Origin: Chitinophagaceae bacterium
Lineage (GTDB): Bacteria; Bacteroidota; Bacteroidia; Chitinophagales; Chitinophagaceae
Direction: 5' to 3'
Assembly: GCA_903642275.1 (NCBI GenBank)
Contig: CAHJWK010000001.1
Coordinates: 1 to 64,000 of the forward strand
Length of the DNA: 64,000 nucleotides
Positions 10,522 to 19,151 of the stretch are shown one piece after another (position 1 is the first letter of the stretch; each line of letters opens with the position of its first letter). The translations under genes were made by a program, and so were the position numbers. A model generated the notes under the pieces. That model saw only the letters and a list, made by a program, of their open reading frames with translations. It was not told the DNA's origin and did not search any database.

Positions 10522-12410
10522 TTGCTCAGGATTGCTTTCAGCAATGTTAAAAGCTTCTAATTGCAGAACTTCATCCTTAATTGAATTAATGGGTAAATTT
10601 CTTAGAGATGTTTTCATTTTATGAGCAATGTCGTTTATCTTTTTAAAATCATTTTGCTGCCTGGCAGTTTTAATTTCCTCTAGAATGCAATGTTTCTTTG
10701 GCAAAAATCTGCAGCATTTTCTGAATAAAATCTTTATTGCCCCTGCTGATCTTTTCTACTTTAGAAAGATCAAATAATTTTTCTTCTTCAATTTTTATTT
10801 CTTTGTAGCCACTGAAATGACTGCATCAATTTCAAGCCATTTAATAACTTTTTGCAACAGCACATCTTCTTCAAAAGGCTTATACACAAAATCATTCATA
10901 CCAGCCTGCAGGCACTTTGTTTTGCGCCTAAAAATAAATTAGCCGTTAAAGCGATGATAGGTATTGTTTGGGATCACCAATTAAAACCGGAGAAAGCATT
11001 TCATCTATCTGTACAGAAATAATATTGCTTTTTTCATCAGCTTTATCAAATATTATATGCACTGATTTATGAATGATATCGCCTAAATCAAATCCTATGT
11101 TTTCCAATTTTAGCTGGCCGGCTTCAATTTTTGAAAAATCAAGAATGTCATTTATCAGCACTAACAGGTTTACGGTGGCATTATTTATAGCATCAGGATA
11201 AAATCGCTGCTTCTTATTCACGCTTGTTTTTTGAAGCTGCCTGCCCATGCCTAATATTGCATTCATAGGAGTACGTATTTCATGGCTCATATTTGCAAGA
11301 AACATTTCTTTAGCACGGGAGATTGTTCAGCATCCTGCTTAGATTCCCGCAGTTGTTGTTCAAGAACCTGTTGCAGCGTAATATCACTGTATTTCCAAAA
11401 ATAGCCGGCGTACTTGTTATCAATAAAAAGCGGTACATATTCACGCCTGAAAATTCTTCCATCAGCTAACTCAAGTGTATATCCAACACAAGGTTGCTTC
11501 TTTTTAAAAACCTCATCTGTATCATTAATAAATTTATACGGTGATTTAAAAAGATGTTTATTCTGTTCATTCATCAGGGCACATGGAAAGCCGGTTAATT
11601 TTTCCGGAGAAGCAGATATATCAAACATGTTGCAAAACATTTTATTCACCAACACGATATTTCTTTTTTCATCTGCCACCATAATTCCGTCCTGCATGTT
11701 AGAAATAAGATTATACAACCTGTTTGCAGAAGACTTAAATTCAAGCTCAATCTTTTTCTGCGCATCAATATTTATAATAGTGCCGATAATTTTTTTGGTT
11801 TGCCTTCATACGTTTTTTCTTTTAGCATTCCCCCTGTTAAGTAACCAGATGTAATTTCCTTTTTTGTTTTTTACGCGGTATTTAAAATGATGGGTTGTAA
11901 TAATACTATTTTTATACTTTTGCTTATGCCCTGTATTCCGATTAGGTCTTCAGAATGAATTTGCTCTTTCCAAATGTTCAAGAATGGTTTCAAATTCTTT
12001 TTCATCTTTATAACCAAGCATTTTTTTATATTGATCAGAATAGACAGCTTATCACTTTCAAGATAATATTCTCATACTGCATCGCCGGATCCTTCCAGCG
12101 CAAACTTCCATTTTTGTTCCGCTTGTTTCATTGCTTCTTCAGCTTCTTTTCTTTCATCAATACCATAACTAATGCCTGACAGGCCAATAATTTTATTATC
12201 TGCGTTTCTTAAAGGAATTTTTGAAGTAAGAAACCAATGCCTGCTGCCATCAGGCTTAATGTTTATGGTTTCTATTTTCAACATTGTTATGCCGGTACCT
12301 GCAGGTCTTCATCTCTTGAAACAGTTGCAGATTCATCAGTGTATAGTTCAAAATCATCTTTGCCCAAAACATTTCCTGCATTATTGCAGCCTAAATATGG
12401 AGGTTATATT
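10429..12410 (-). pseudogene. Broken PAS-PAS-PAS-HisKA-REC-Hpt hybrid sensor kinase
   Basis: Read leftward, pieces of one large hybrid kinase follow in the right order but in different frames. They are a PAS/PAC segment (about 12400-12072, with GSRHWFLTSKIPLRNADNK), a second PAS (about 12071-11770, FKYRVKNKKGNYIWLLNRG), a third PAS (11760-11300, MQDGIMVADEKRNIVLVNK), the phosphoacceptor region (about 11305-10970, FLANMSHEIRTPMNAILGMG), a receiver tail (about 10960-10830, IIALTANLFLGA then MNDFVYKPFEEDVLLQK) and an Hpt domain (10704-10429, INDIAHKMKTSLRNLP). After IGDPKQ of the phosphoacceptor region the sequence jumps straight to the end of the receiver, so the whole ATPase domain and most of the receiver are deleted. 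The 5' end is also missing. With five or more lesions it cannot signal. Confidence 0.9.
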
Positions 12411-12438
12411 TTGTAGAGCTTTTTAAAGGCTAAAAATG

Positions 12439-12470
12439 TTTTGTAGAACTCTCAGTTCCAATTATCTTTG
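12439..12470 (+). promoter_or_regulatory. Promoter of the rplKAJL operon (Bacteroidota type)
   Basis: TTTTG at 12439-12443 and TATCTTTG at 12463-12470, spaced by 19 bases, match the TTTG / TAnnTTTG consensus of the primary sigma factor in this phylum. The word TTTTGTAGAACT at the upstream box has a near copy (TTTTGTAGAGCT) about 28 bases earlier. Confidence 0.75.
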
Positions 12471-12508
12471 CCCCCCTAAAAAGTTCGTTTAGATTATTCA
12501 CTTTGGGA

Positions 12509-12530
12509 GTTCAGCAAAAAACAACTGAAC
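12509..12530 (+). promoter_or_regulatory. Small hairpin in the rplK leader
   Basis: GTTCAG (12509-12514) can pair with CTGAAC (12525-12530) around an A-rich 10-base loop, 24 bases before the rplK start. L11 operons are often controlled by L1 binding in the leader, but this stem is short and I cannot show that it is such a site. Confidence 0.35.
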
Positions 12531-12553
12531 GTTTAACCAATAAAATATTAAAA

Positions 12554-12997
12554 ATGGCTAAAGAAATCTCCGGCTTTGTAAAGCTGCAGGCAAAAGGTGG
12601 TCAGGCTAATCCTGCACCTCCCATTGGTCCTGCACTCGGCTCAAAGGGTGTGAACATTATGGAATTCTGCAAACAGTTCAATGCCCGTACACAGGATAAA
12701 ATAGGAAAAGTGATTCCTGTTTTAATTACCGTTTATACTGATAAGTCTTTTGACTTTGTAATTAAAACTCCACCCGCTTCTGTTCAGTTATTAGAAGCTG
12801 CCAAAATTCAGAAAGGTTCCAAAGAAAGCAACCGCAACAAGGTTGGTAAAGTATCGTGGGCACAAATTGAAACAATTGCAAAAGATAAAATGCCCGACCT
12901 GAATTGCTTTACTGTTGAGAGTGCAATGAAGATGGTTGCCGGCACTGCCCGCAGCCTGGGTTTAAATGTTGAAGGTACAGCACCCTGGAACAATTAA
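12554..12997 (+). CDS. rplK: 50S ribosomal protein L11
   Basis: A 147-residue protein with the L11 signatures [20 protein letters not shown] near the N-terminus, [13 protein letters not shown], and a C-terminal rRNA-binding half ending in [14 protein letters not shown]11 binds the GTPase-associated centre of 23S rRNA. The start at 12554 ([11 protein letters not shown]) is chosen because it matches the family; an in-frame ATG at 12503 would add 17 residues that overlap the leader hairpin. First gene of a four-gene ribosomal operon; rplA begins 20 bases after its stop. Confidence 0.97.
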   Translation: MAKEISGFVKLQAKGGQANPAPPIGPALGSKGVNIMEFCKQFNARTQDKIGKVIPVLITVYTDKSFDFVIKTPPASVQLLEAAKIQKGSKESNRNKVGKVSWAQIETIAKDKMPDLNCFTVESAMKMVAGTARSLGLNVEGTAPWNN

Positions 12998-13017
12998 TCA
13001 CTACTAAATTTATTACA

Positions 13018-13710
13018 ATGGCAACGCTTTCAAAAAAGAGAAAATTAGCAGAAGCTAAAGTTGATAAAAACAAACAATATAATTTAAAAGATGCATCCTC
13101 ATTAGTGAAAGAAATCAATACTACCAGGTTTGATGCGTCTGTTGATTTACACATACGTTTGGGTGTTGACCCAAAGAAGGCGGACCAGCAGGTTCGTGGT
13201 ACAGTAAGTCTTCCGCATGGTACAGGTAAAACAAAAAAGGTGTTGGTTTTATGTACACCTGATAAAGAAGAAGCTGCAAAAGCTGCTGGCGCTGATTTTG
13301 TTGGGCTTGATGAGTTTGTAACAAAAATTGAAGGCGGCTGGACGGATATTGATGTAATTATTGCAACACCTTCGGTAATGCCGAAGATTGGTCGTCTTGG
13401 TAAAATTTTAGGTCCGCGTAATTTAATGCCAAATCCTAAAACAGGAACTGTTACCAACGATGTTGCAGCCGCTATCACAGAAGTAAAAGGTGGTAAGATT
13501 GCTTTTAAAGTTGATAAGGCAGGAATTGTTCATGCATCAATCGGTCGTGTTTCTTTCACACCTGAAAAGATTGCAGCAAACGGACAAGAGCTTATCAATA
13601 CCATCATTAAACTAAAACCTTCAACAGCAAAAGGTATTTATTTAAAAGGTGTAAGCCTTGCAAGCTCAATGAGCCCGGGCATTACTGTTGATACAAAATC
13701 TGTTAATTAA
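13018..13710 (+). CDS. rplA: 50S ribosomal protein L1
   Basis: A 230-residue protein with the L1 motifs [20 protein letters not shown], the glycine-rich [20 protein letters not shown] and [11 protein letters not shown]1 forms the mobile stalk at the ribosomal E site and in many bacteria represses its own operon by binding the leader mRNA. It follows rplK by 20 bases and is separated from rplJ by 29 bases that contain a perfect 7-bp stem. Confidence 0.97.
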   Translation: MATLSKKRKLAEAKVDKNKQYNLKDASSLVKEINTTRFDASVDLHIRLGVDPKKADQQVRGTVSLPHGTGKTKKVLVLCTPDKEEAAKAAGADFVGLDEFVTKIEGGWTDIDVIIATPSVMPKIGRLGKILGPRNLMPNPKTGTVTNDVAAAITEVKGGKIAFKVDKAGIVHASIGRVSFTPEKIAANGQELINTIIKLKPSTAKGIYLKGVSLASSMSPGITVDTKSVN

Positions 13711-13726
13711 TCCTTACTTGTAAGGA
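13711..13726 (+). promoter_or_regulatory. Hairpin between rplA and rplJ
   Basis: TCCTTAC (13711-13717) and GTAAGGA (13720-13726) are fully complementary; in practice about six pairs with a 4-base loop. It lies 13 bases before the rplJ start and is not followed by a T run, so a translational or processing role is more likely than termination. Confidence 0.4.
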
Positions 13727-13739
13727 ATAAAATATTTGT

Positions 13740-14270
13740 ATGAATAAGGAACAAAAAAATGAAGTGATTGAAGCGCTGAAAGAAAAGTTCAGTCAGTATA
13801 ATAACTTCTACGTAACCAATACCGAAGCTTTAAGTGTTAGCCAGGTTGGTAAGCTGCGCCGCATTTGTTTCAATAAAAATGTTGAAATGAAAGTGGCTAA
13901 AAATACACTTATCCGCAAAGCACTTGAAAGCATTGATGCAGAAAGATACAGTGGTGTTTATGATAGCTTAAATGGTGTTACCGCTTTAATGTTTAGTGAA
14001 AACGCAAAAGAGCCTGCGCTTATTATCAGCACATTTCGCAGCGAAAGCAAAACAGAAAAACCTGTTTTAAAAGCAGCCTATATTGATAGTGATGTTTTTA
14101 TAGGCAACGACCAGCTTGAAACATTAAAGACATTAAAAAGTAAGCAAGATCTTATTGGTGAAATTATCGGCTTGTTACAATCACCGGCAAAGAATGTTAT
14201 AAGCGGCTTGAATGCAGGTAGCAAGTTAGCAGGTATTATAAAAGCTTTAGAAGAAAGAGCTCAAGCTTAA
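13740..14270 (+). CDS. rplJ: 50S ribosomal protein L10
   Basis: A 176-residue L10, the base of the ribosomal stalk that anchors L7/L12 dimers. The N-terminal rRNA-binding half is clear (NNFYVTNTEALSVSQVGKLR, NVEMKVAKNTLIRKAL) and the C-terminal helix that carries L12 follows (LDQ-type GEIIGLLQSPAKNVISGLNA). It is third in the operon. The 91 bases between it and rplL contain a short pairing, TATCTC (14280-14285) with GAGATA (14297-14302), of uncertain meaning. Confidence 0.97.
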   Translation: MNKEQKNEVIEALKEKFSQYNNFYVTNTEALSVSQVGKLRRICFNKNVEMKVAKNTLIRKALESIDAERYSGVYDSLNGVTALMFSENAKEPALIISTFRSESKTEKPVLKAAYIDSDVFIGNDQLETLKTLKSKQDLIGEIIGLLQSPAKNVISGLNAGSKLAGIIKALEERAQA

Positions 14271-14361
14271 TTAAGATATTATCTCCAGCCTGGAAAGAGA
14301 TAAACACAAATTTTAATAACTCCGCCGGAGCACAGGCAATGAAGGTGGCAAAATTTAAACA

Positions 14362-14745
14362 ATGGCAGATTTAAAATCATTTGCAGATCAACTGGTAAAC
14401 CTCACCGTAAAAGAGGTAAATGAATTAGCAAAAATTCTTAAAGATGAGTATGGCATTGAACCAGCAGCTGCTTCAGTTTCTGTAGCGGGTCCTGCTGCAG
14501 GTGGTGGCGCTGCTGCACCTGCTGCTGAAGAAAAAACAGCATTCGATGTTATTCTTAAAGGTCCTGGTGCAAACAAATTACAGATTGTAAAAATCGTGAA
14601 AGACTTAACTGGTCTTGGTTTAAAAGAAGCTAAAGATTTAGTTGATGGTGCGCCAAAAGCTATTAAAGAAGGGGTATCAAAAGCAGAGGCTGATGAGATG
14701 TCTACTAAGCTGAAAGATGCAGGTGCTGATGTTGAAGTGAAATAA
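14362..14745 (+). CDS. rplL: 50S ribosomal protein L7/L12
   Basis: A 127-residue stalk protein with an N-terminal dimerisation helix pair ([20 protein letters not shown]), an Ala/Gly-rich hinge (about residues 36-56) and the conserved factor-binding C-terminal domain ([45 protein letters not shown]). Last gene of the operon here: a strong terminator lies about 20 bases after the stop, and rpoB, its usual next neighbour, is absent. Confidence 0.97.
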   Translation: MADLKSFADQLVNLTVKEVNELAKILKDEYGIEPAAASVSVAGPAAGGGAAAPAAEEKTAFDVILKGPGANKLQIVKIVKDLTGLGLKEAKDLVDGAPKAIKEGVSKAEADEMSTKLKDAGADVEVK

Positions 14746-14766
14746 ACTTGTTTTCAAAATTTATAA

Positions 14767-14796
14767 AAATCCCGCTGGTGAAGCGGGATTTTTTAT
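14767..14796 (+). terminator. Intrinsic terminator after rplL
   Basis: AAATCCCGCT (14767-14776) pairs with AGCGGGATTT (14782-14791) around the loop GGTGA, followed by TTTATT. Confidence 0.9.
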
Positions 14797-14824
14797 TGAT
14801 ATTTATCAACCTAAAGCTTGCCCT

Positions 14825-15337
14825 GTGACTAAACTCGTTAAACAAATTCGCATCCTCACTATATTCTTTATTATAGTATTGGTGATAAGTGGCATTACTG
14901 CTTTTCCTGTTTATTCTGAATTGCAATGGATAGTTAACGTTAAACTTTTTCCTGAAGATTCTTTTTTAGAGAGATGGCTCGAAAAAGTTTTGACAGGTGT
15001 AAAAGATACGCAGGAAAAATATTCGTTTATATTTTATGGATTTGATTGGCTGGCGTTTGCGCATTTGGTTATTGCGCTTTTATTCATCGGCGTTTATAAA
15101 CATCCTGTTCGCAACCGTTGGATTATTCAATGGGCAATGATTAGTTGTATTTGTGTTTTGCCTTTAGCGTTTATCGCAGGCACTGTAAGAGGTGTACCAT
15201 TGCAGCATATATTAATTGATTGTTCGTTTGGTGTGCTTGGTTTAATTCCGTTAAGAATTATGCAGATAAAAATAAACCGGTTGCACAAGCTTAAACAACA
15301 GCAAACATCTGGTTCAGGTAAAATAATTGATAAATGA
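14825..15337 (+). CDS. Four-helix integral membrane protein of unknown function
   Basis: A 170-residue protein starting with GTG at 14825; no ATG is available before the first helix. Hydrophobic segments lie at about residues 10-30, 78-94, 102-122 and 130-145, joined by short basic loops, and a Lys/Gln-rich cytosolic tail follows. A soluble loop between helices one and two contains LFPEDSFLERWLEKVL and KDTQEKYSFIFYGFDWLAF. I do not recognise a family with a known role. It occupies the place where rpoB usually lies, but begins after the rplL terminator and so is probably transcribed separately. Confidence 0.7.
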   Translation: MTKLVKQIRILTIFFIIVLVISGITAFPVYSELQWIVNVKLFPEDSFLERWLEKVLTGVKDTQEKYSFIFYGFDWLAFAHLVIALLFIGVYKHPVRNRWIIQWAMISCICVLPLAFIAGTVRGVPLQHILIDCSFGVLGLIPLRIMQIKINRLHKLKQQQTSGSGKIIDK

Positions 15338-15343
15338 ATTTTT

Positions 15344-15682
15344 TCAATTAATCATCAACCGGTTTAAGAAATCATCTTTACGCCTTGTGGATACTTCAAT
15401 CTCAGAACAATCTTCCATAATTACAGAACTGCCCTTGTCTTTGTTATAACTTTTTATGTAGGTAAGATTTATAAGATGAGAATTATGAACACGATAGAAA
15501 TTATAATCAGATAAAAGTTCTTCAAACTCTTTCAGCGTTTTTGCAACAAGCAGCTCTTGCTTATCTTTTAAAAATAGTCTGGTATAATTAATTTCACTTT
15601 CGCAGCGAATAATATTACTTACTTCTATAAAGACTAGACTTGACTTTGACAGCAGTTTATCAGACGATGGATATATGGACAC
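15344..15682 (-). CDS. LytTR DNA-binding domain protein without receiver (probably truncated)
   Basis: A 112-residue protein that is one LytTR domain: FIEVSNIIRCESEINYTRLF, VAKTLKEFEELL, FYRVHNSHLINLTYIKSY and the C-terminal EVSTRRKDDFLNRL. Relatives in this phylum are normally about 240 residues, with a receiver domain before the LytTR part. Here the receiver and linker are missing, and the sequence before codon one belongs to an opposing broken gene, so a deletion or rearrangement junction lies at about 15675. It may still bind DNA, but it cannot take a phosphate signal. It could be called a pseudogene; I keep it as a CDS because the frame itself is undamaged. Confidence 0.65.
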   Translation of the reverse strand: MSIYPSSDKLLSKSSLVFIEVSNIIRCESEINYTRLFLKDKQELLVAKTLKEFEELLSDYNFYRVHNSHLINLTYIKSYNKDKGSSVIMEDCSEIEVSTRRKDDFLNRLMIN

Positions 15683-16261
15683 AAAATATGATACTGCTTT
15701 ATTTTATAATGACAGCATTAACAAGGTGGTAATTTTTTTTGCAACCGTTGTTTATCAAAATGGACAACTTTTGGATTGCCATGCTTGCCCGGCATTAATG
15801 AGTAGCGCAGCTTTTCAAAACAACCTGATGGCGCTTACCGGTTAAATAAATTTTATACTGTACTTAAAACAAATACTGAATGGGGCAAGCCAAATTCTGT
15901 TGAATTGATTAAAGTAGGTGCAAATAAATATGCAATATCAATTGCATATTATGATATGCATCAAGGCTATGAGCAAGCTGACAAAACATACTTTGGAATA
16001 GAAAGTTTTAATACAATATTCAACACGCAAATTCTTGATAATAATATCGGTGCAGCCATGGAAAAGAGATATTCTAATCAAACCAAGATAAAATTTTTAC
16101 CTTCTGTATACGGAAATAATTATTTTATTCTTCAAACTATAATTACAGGAACAGTAGATAACGGATATGGAAAAATAAAGCCGGTTAACAGAAAAGAAAC
16201 TTACTATTTCAATTTAGAAAAAGGTGAATATATTTTGCAAGCCAGAGCTGCAATTAAGTAA
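15675..16261 (+). pseudogene. Frameshifted gene of unknown function, N-terminus missing
   Basis: Two overlapping open stretches read as one protein if a frame change near 15808-15815 is allowed. The first, from 15675, encodes INKVVIFFATVVYQNGQLLD and CHACPALMSSAAF and stops about ten codons later. The second runs from 15806 in another frame with FSKQPDGAYRLNKFYTVLK, then ELIKVGANKYAISIAYYDMH and an end at 16261. No signal peptide or start region is found, and the beginning lies at the same point where the opposing LytTR gene is cut. I recognise no family. The most likely reading is a dead gene; a sequencing error at the frame change is the alternative. Confidence 0.55.
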
Positions 16262-16302
16262 AACTTCACTATTATTTTTAAAAACAATAAAAACAAAAAC
16301 AA

Positions 16303-17132
16303 ATGAAAAAATTAATTACTCTTTCATGCCTTGCATTTTATGCAATTACAGCACACGCACAAAGCAGCGGTGATTACCGGAGTATCAAATAGGGTAACTG
16401 GACTGATTATGCCAATGTGTGGCAAAAGTATAATGGCAACAGTTGGGTTGCAGCAATTACTTATCCTACCAGTAGCGATGGTGTCATTTCTATACAGGAT
16501 ACTACTAACGTAACAATTAATTTAAACCTTACTATTGACTAAACAAAAGTACATCAACCGGTATTCTTACAACAGGCACCGATTATAAAAACAAAACCTT
16601 GTCAATTAAAATGAATGGTGCATCATCAGGTTCCGGCTATGACAGGCTTCTTGTAAACGGAAATGTAACTCTTGGTAGTGATACACTAAAAGTTATAGCA
16701 TCTGATACAATGCCTGCCGGCTCTTATATTATTCTTAAATGGACCGAGGCAAGATCTGGTACATTTAAAATAACACAAATACCGTCAGGCTACACGGTAG
16801 TTTACCAGGCTAATAAAGTTTTAATACATATTGATGACGCGTTAACAGATAATAATCATAGCAATGCTGAAAGCGTTTCGAATGTAGCTATCAGCAATAA
16901 TCAGTTTTCTGTTTTTCCGGATCCTGCAATTAATACAATCAATCTCAACTACAACTTAATAAATAAATCTGCATCATTGCAAATGTTTAATATAAATGGT
17001 AAATTATTAATGCAGGAAACTGTAGTAAATAAAAGTAACTCCGGTATAGATATAAGTAAGCTTGCTGCCGGTACCTATATACTGCAATTAAAAGATGGTA
17101 CAACTATTCGAACAGCAAAGTTTATAAAGTAA
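16303..17132 (+). pseudogene. T9SS-sorted secreted protein, interrupted by a stop and a frameshift
   Basis: The gene opens with a clear signal peptide (MKKLITLSCLAFYAITAHAQ) and then YRSIK, where TAG at 16390-16392 stops it. Past the stop the same frame continues (GNWTDYANVWQKYNGNSWVA) to a second stop near 16540, and the protein resumes in a third frame (about 16550-17132) to a full T9SS C-terminal sorting domain, with the typical start NNQFSVFPDPAINTINLNY and the ending GTYILQLKDGTTIRTAKFIK. It would have been a secreted, cell-surface-anchored protein of roughly 270 residues. The serine or similar codon expected in YRSIK-x-GNW is now TAG. A hairpin terminator follows. Confidence 0.85.
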
Positions 17133-17149
17133 TAATTTTAATTATAAAT

Positions 17150-17179
17150 AAAGCCTGCATTTTAAATGCGGGCTTTATT
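17150..17179 (+). terminator. Hairpin terminator between the T9SS pseudogene and the glycosylasparaginase gene
   Basis: AAAGCCTGCA (17150-17159) pairs with TGCGGGCTTT (17167-17176) with one G-T pair; the A and T runs on both sides would let it serve both converging genes. Confidence 0.8.
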
Positions 17180-17189
17180 ATTTATACAA

Positions 17190-18221
17190 CTACAATAAAT
17201 GTTTTGCATCTATCAATGTATTATAATCATCAGCATAACAAACAGCATAGTTAAAACCTTTCTGAATGGAATAACCTCCGAAATTACCATTTTTATCAAT
17301 CGCAATAAAACCTACCTGTATATCGTCCGTTTTAATCGAGGGTTTTCTTCTTAAAATTTTTTCAACAGTTAGCTTGCACGCATCTTCAGGTGAAGCTCCG
17401 TGCCGCATTGCTTCAATCACCATGTGCGATCCGCAAACACGCATCACTTCTTCACCAAGGCCTGTTGATACTGCAGCACCCACTTCGTTATCAACAAACA
17501 AGCCTGCACCAATAATGGGTGAATCACCAACACGCCCACGCATTTTAAATGCAAGCCCGCTTGTAGTGCAGCTGCCACTTAAATTTCCTTGCGCATCAAG
17601 CGAAATCATACCAATTGTATCGTGATTAAAAGCACCATTTGCAAACCGGTGTGGTGCAAAAGCATTTTGTCCTTTTGAGTTTTCAATATTCATCACAGGC
17701 TTGTACTGAGAAGTTTTTAACCAATCCTCATAAGCTTTTTTTGCGCTGTCACTCAGCTTATCGTCTTCCAAAGCAAAACCCTGTTCAACAGCAAATTGCT
17801 GGGCACCGCTACCCACAAGCATTACGTGTGGTGTTTTCTCCATTACCAGCCGCGCAACTGATATAGGATGTTTTATACGTTCAAGAAAAGCAACGCTGCC
17901 TGCATTACCCTGTTCATCCATAATAGAAGCATCAAGCGTTACATGTCCATCTCTGTCAGGGTAAGCACTTAATCCAACACAACAATTATCCTGTTCAGCT
18001 TCCGTTATCATAACACCGGCTTCAACTGCATCCAAAGCACGGCCGTTCTTTCTTAAAATTTCCCACGCAGCTTTATTGGCATTTATACCAACACCCCATG
18101 TAGAAACTACAAGCGGCTTTTTACCAATAGTAATTTTTTTTGCTGATGAAAAGAGTTTGGAAGTAATGGCAATTGATCCAACACCAAGGCTTCCAATCTG
18201 TAATAAACGTCTCCGGTTCAT
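17190..18221 (-). CDS. N4-(beta-N-acetylglucosaminyl)-L-asparaginase (glycosylasparaginase)
   Basis: A 343-residue Ntn-hydrolase that cleaves the GlcNAc-Asn link of N-glycans. It is made as a precursor that cuts itself before a threonine; the motif HDTIGMISLD is present, making T202 the new N-terminal nucleophile, and the downstream substrate pocket GRVGDSPIIGAGLFVDNEVG matches the known Elizabethkingia (Flavobacterium) enzyme closely. An N-terminal MNRRRLLQIGSLGVGSIAIT looks like a Tat-type export signal (RRR plus hydrophobic stretch), so it probably acts in the periplasm. Convergent with the pseudogene at 16303 and divergent from the SDR gene. Assignment is strong; physiological substrate here is not shown. 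Confidence 0.93.
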   Translation of the reverse strand: MNRRRLLQIGSLGVGSIAITSKLFSSAKKITIGKKPLVVSTWGVGINANKAAWEILRKNGRALDAVEAGVMITEAEQDNCCVGLSAYPDRDGHVTLDASIMDEQGNAGSVAFLERIKHPISVARLVMEKTPHVMLVGSGAQQFAVEQGFALEDDKLSDSAKKAYEDWLKTSQYKPVMNIENSKGQNAFAPHRFANGAFNHDTIGMISLDAQGNLSGSCTTSGLAFKMRGRVGDSPIIGAGLFVDNEVGAAVSTGLGEEVMRVCGSHMVIEAMRHGASPEDACKLTVEKILRRKPSIKTDDIQVGFIAIDKNGNFGGYSIQKGFNYAVCYADDYNTLIDAKHLL

Positions 18222-18307
18222 AAGGTAATTTTTAAAAGAAATGCAATGCTAAAAAAATAAAAATTAAAAAACAGGTAAATCCGAAACAAGTGTTCAATTT
18301 TGTTTCT

Positions 18308-19117
18308 ATGGAAAAAAAATTACAGAACCAGGTTGCTATAATTACTGGTGCCAGCAGCGGCATTGGTGAAGCCTGTGCAATTGGTATTGCTGCTGCAGGT
18401 GCAAATGTTGTTGTAAACTATCCCGTGCCAGCTGCAAAAGCTATGGCGGATGATGTAGTTAATCAAATCACTTCTCAAGGCAACACAGCTATAAGTTACC
18501 AATGCGATGTAAGTAAAGAAGATGAAGTGATAAAGATGTTTGCCGATACTATTGCAAAGTTCGGCACGGTTGATATTCTTGTAAACAATGCAGGCTTGCA
18601 ACGCGATGCGCATTTTGTTGATATGACGCTTGAACAATGGAACTATGTGTTAAGTGTAAATCTTACCGGGCAATTTTTGTGTGCACGTGAAGCGATAAGA
18701 GAATTTTTAAAACGCGGTGTTGATGCAAACCGCAGCAAAGCTGCCGGTAAAATTATTTGCATGAGCAGCGTTCATGAAGTTATTCCATGGGCTGGCCATG
18801 CTAATTATGCAGCGAGCAAAGGTGGTATTATGCTGATGATGAAAACTATTGCACAGGAATATGCGCCGCAAAAAATACGCATCAACAGCATTGCGCCGGG
18901 CGCTATAAAAACGCCTATAAATAAAGATGCATGGGATACGGCGGCTCACTTGCAAAATCTTTTAAAACTTATTCCAGAAAGAAGAATTGGTGTGCCTGAA
19001 GATATTGCCAATGCTGCTGTTTGGCTTTGCAGTGATGATGCTGATTATGTTAACGGCACAACGTTGTTTGTAGATGGTGGCATGACTTTGTATCCGGGTT
19101 TTGAAGACAACGGTTAA
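18308..19117 (+). CDS. SDR-family dehydrogenase, glucose 1-dehydrogenase-like
   Basis: A 269-residue classical short-chain dehydrogenase. It has the cofactor motif TGASSGIGEA (about residues 14-23), the structural NNAG, catalytic Ser in CMSSVHE and the YAASKGG motif with the catalytic Tyr and Lys. The C-terminal CSDDADYVNGTTLFVDGG is typical of the glucose 1-dehydrogenase group. Start chosen at 18308 (MEKKLQNQ); an in-frame start at 18290 adds six residues not seen in the family. It is followed after 34 bases by a GH63-like glucosidase, so oxidation of released glucose is a reasonable guess, but SDR substrate cannot be read from sequence. Confidence 0.8.
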   Translation: MEKKLQNQVAIITGASSGIGEACAIGIAAAGANVVVNYPVPAAKAMADDVVNQITSQGNTAISYQCDVSKEDEVIKMFADTIAKFGTVDILVNNAGLQRDAHFVDMTLEQWNYVLSVNLTGQFLCAREAIREFLKRGVDANRSKAAGKIICMSSVHEVIPWAGHANYAASKGGIMLMMKTIAQEYAPQKIRINSIAPGAIKTPINKDAWDTAAHLQNLLKLIPERRIGVPEDIANAAVWLCSDDADYVNGTTLFVDGGMTLYPGFEDNG

Positions 19118-19151
19118 CACTTATCGTTCTTAAATCATTAATAAATTTAAA

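Noticed and set aside
12503-12553. Longer rplK start
   Set aside because: The additional 17 residues are not found in L11 and lie within the leader that holds a hairpin.
16331-16513. 60-codon plus-strand gene
   Set aside because: It is an out-of-frame reading of the T9SS pseudogene.
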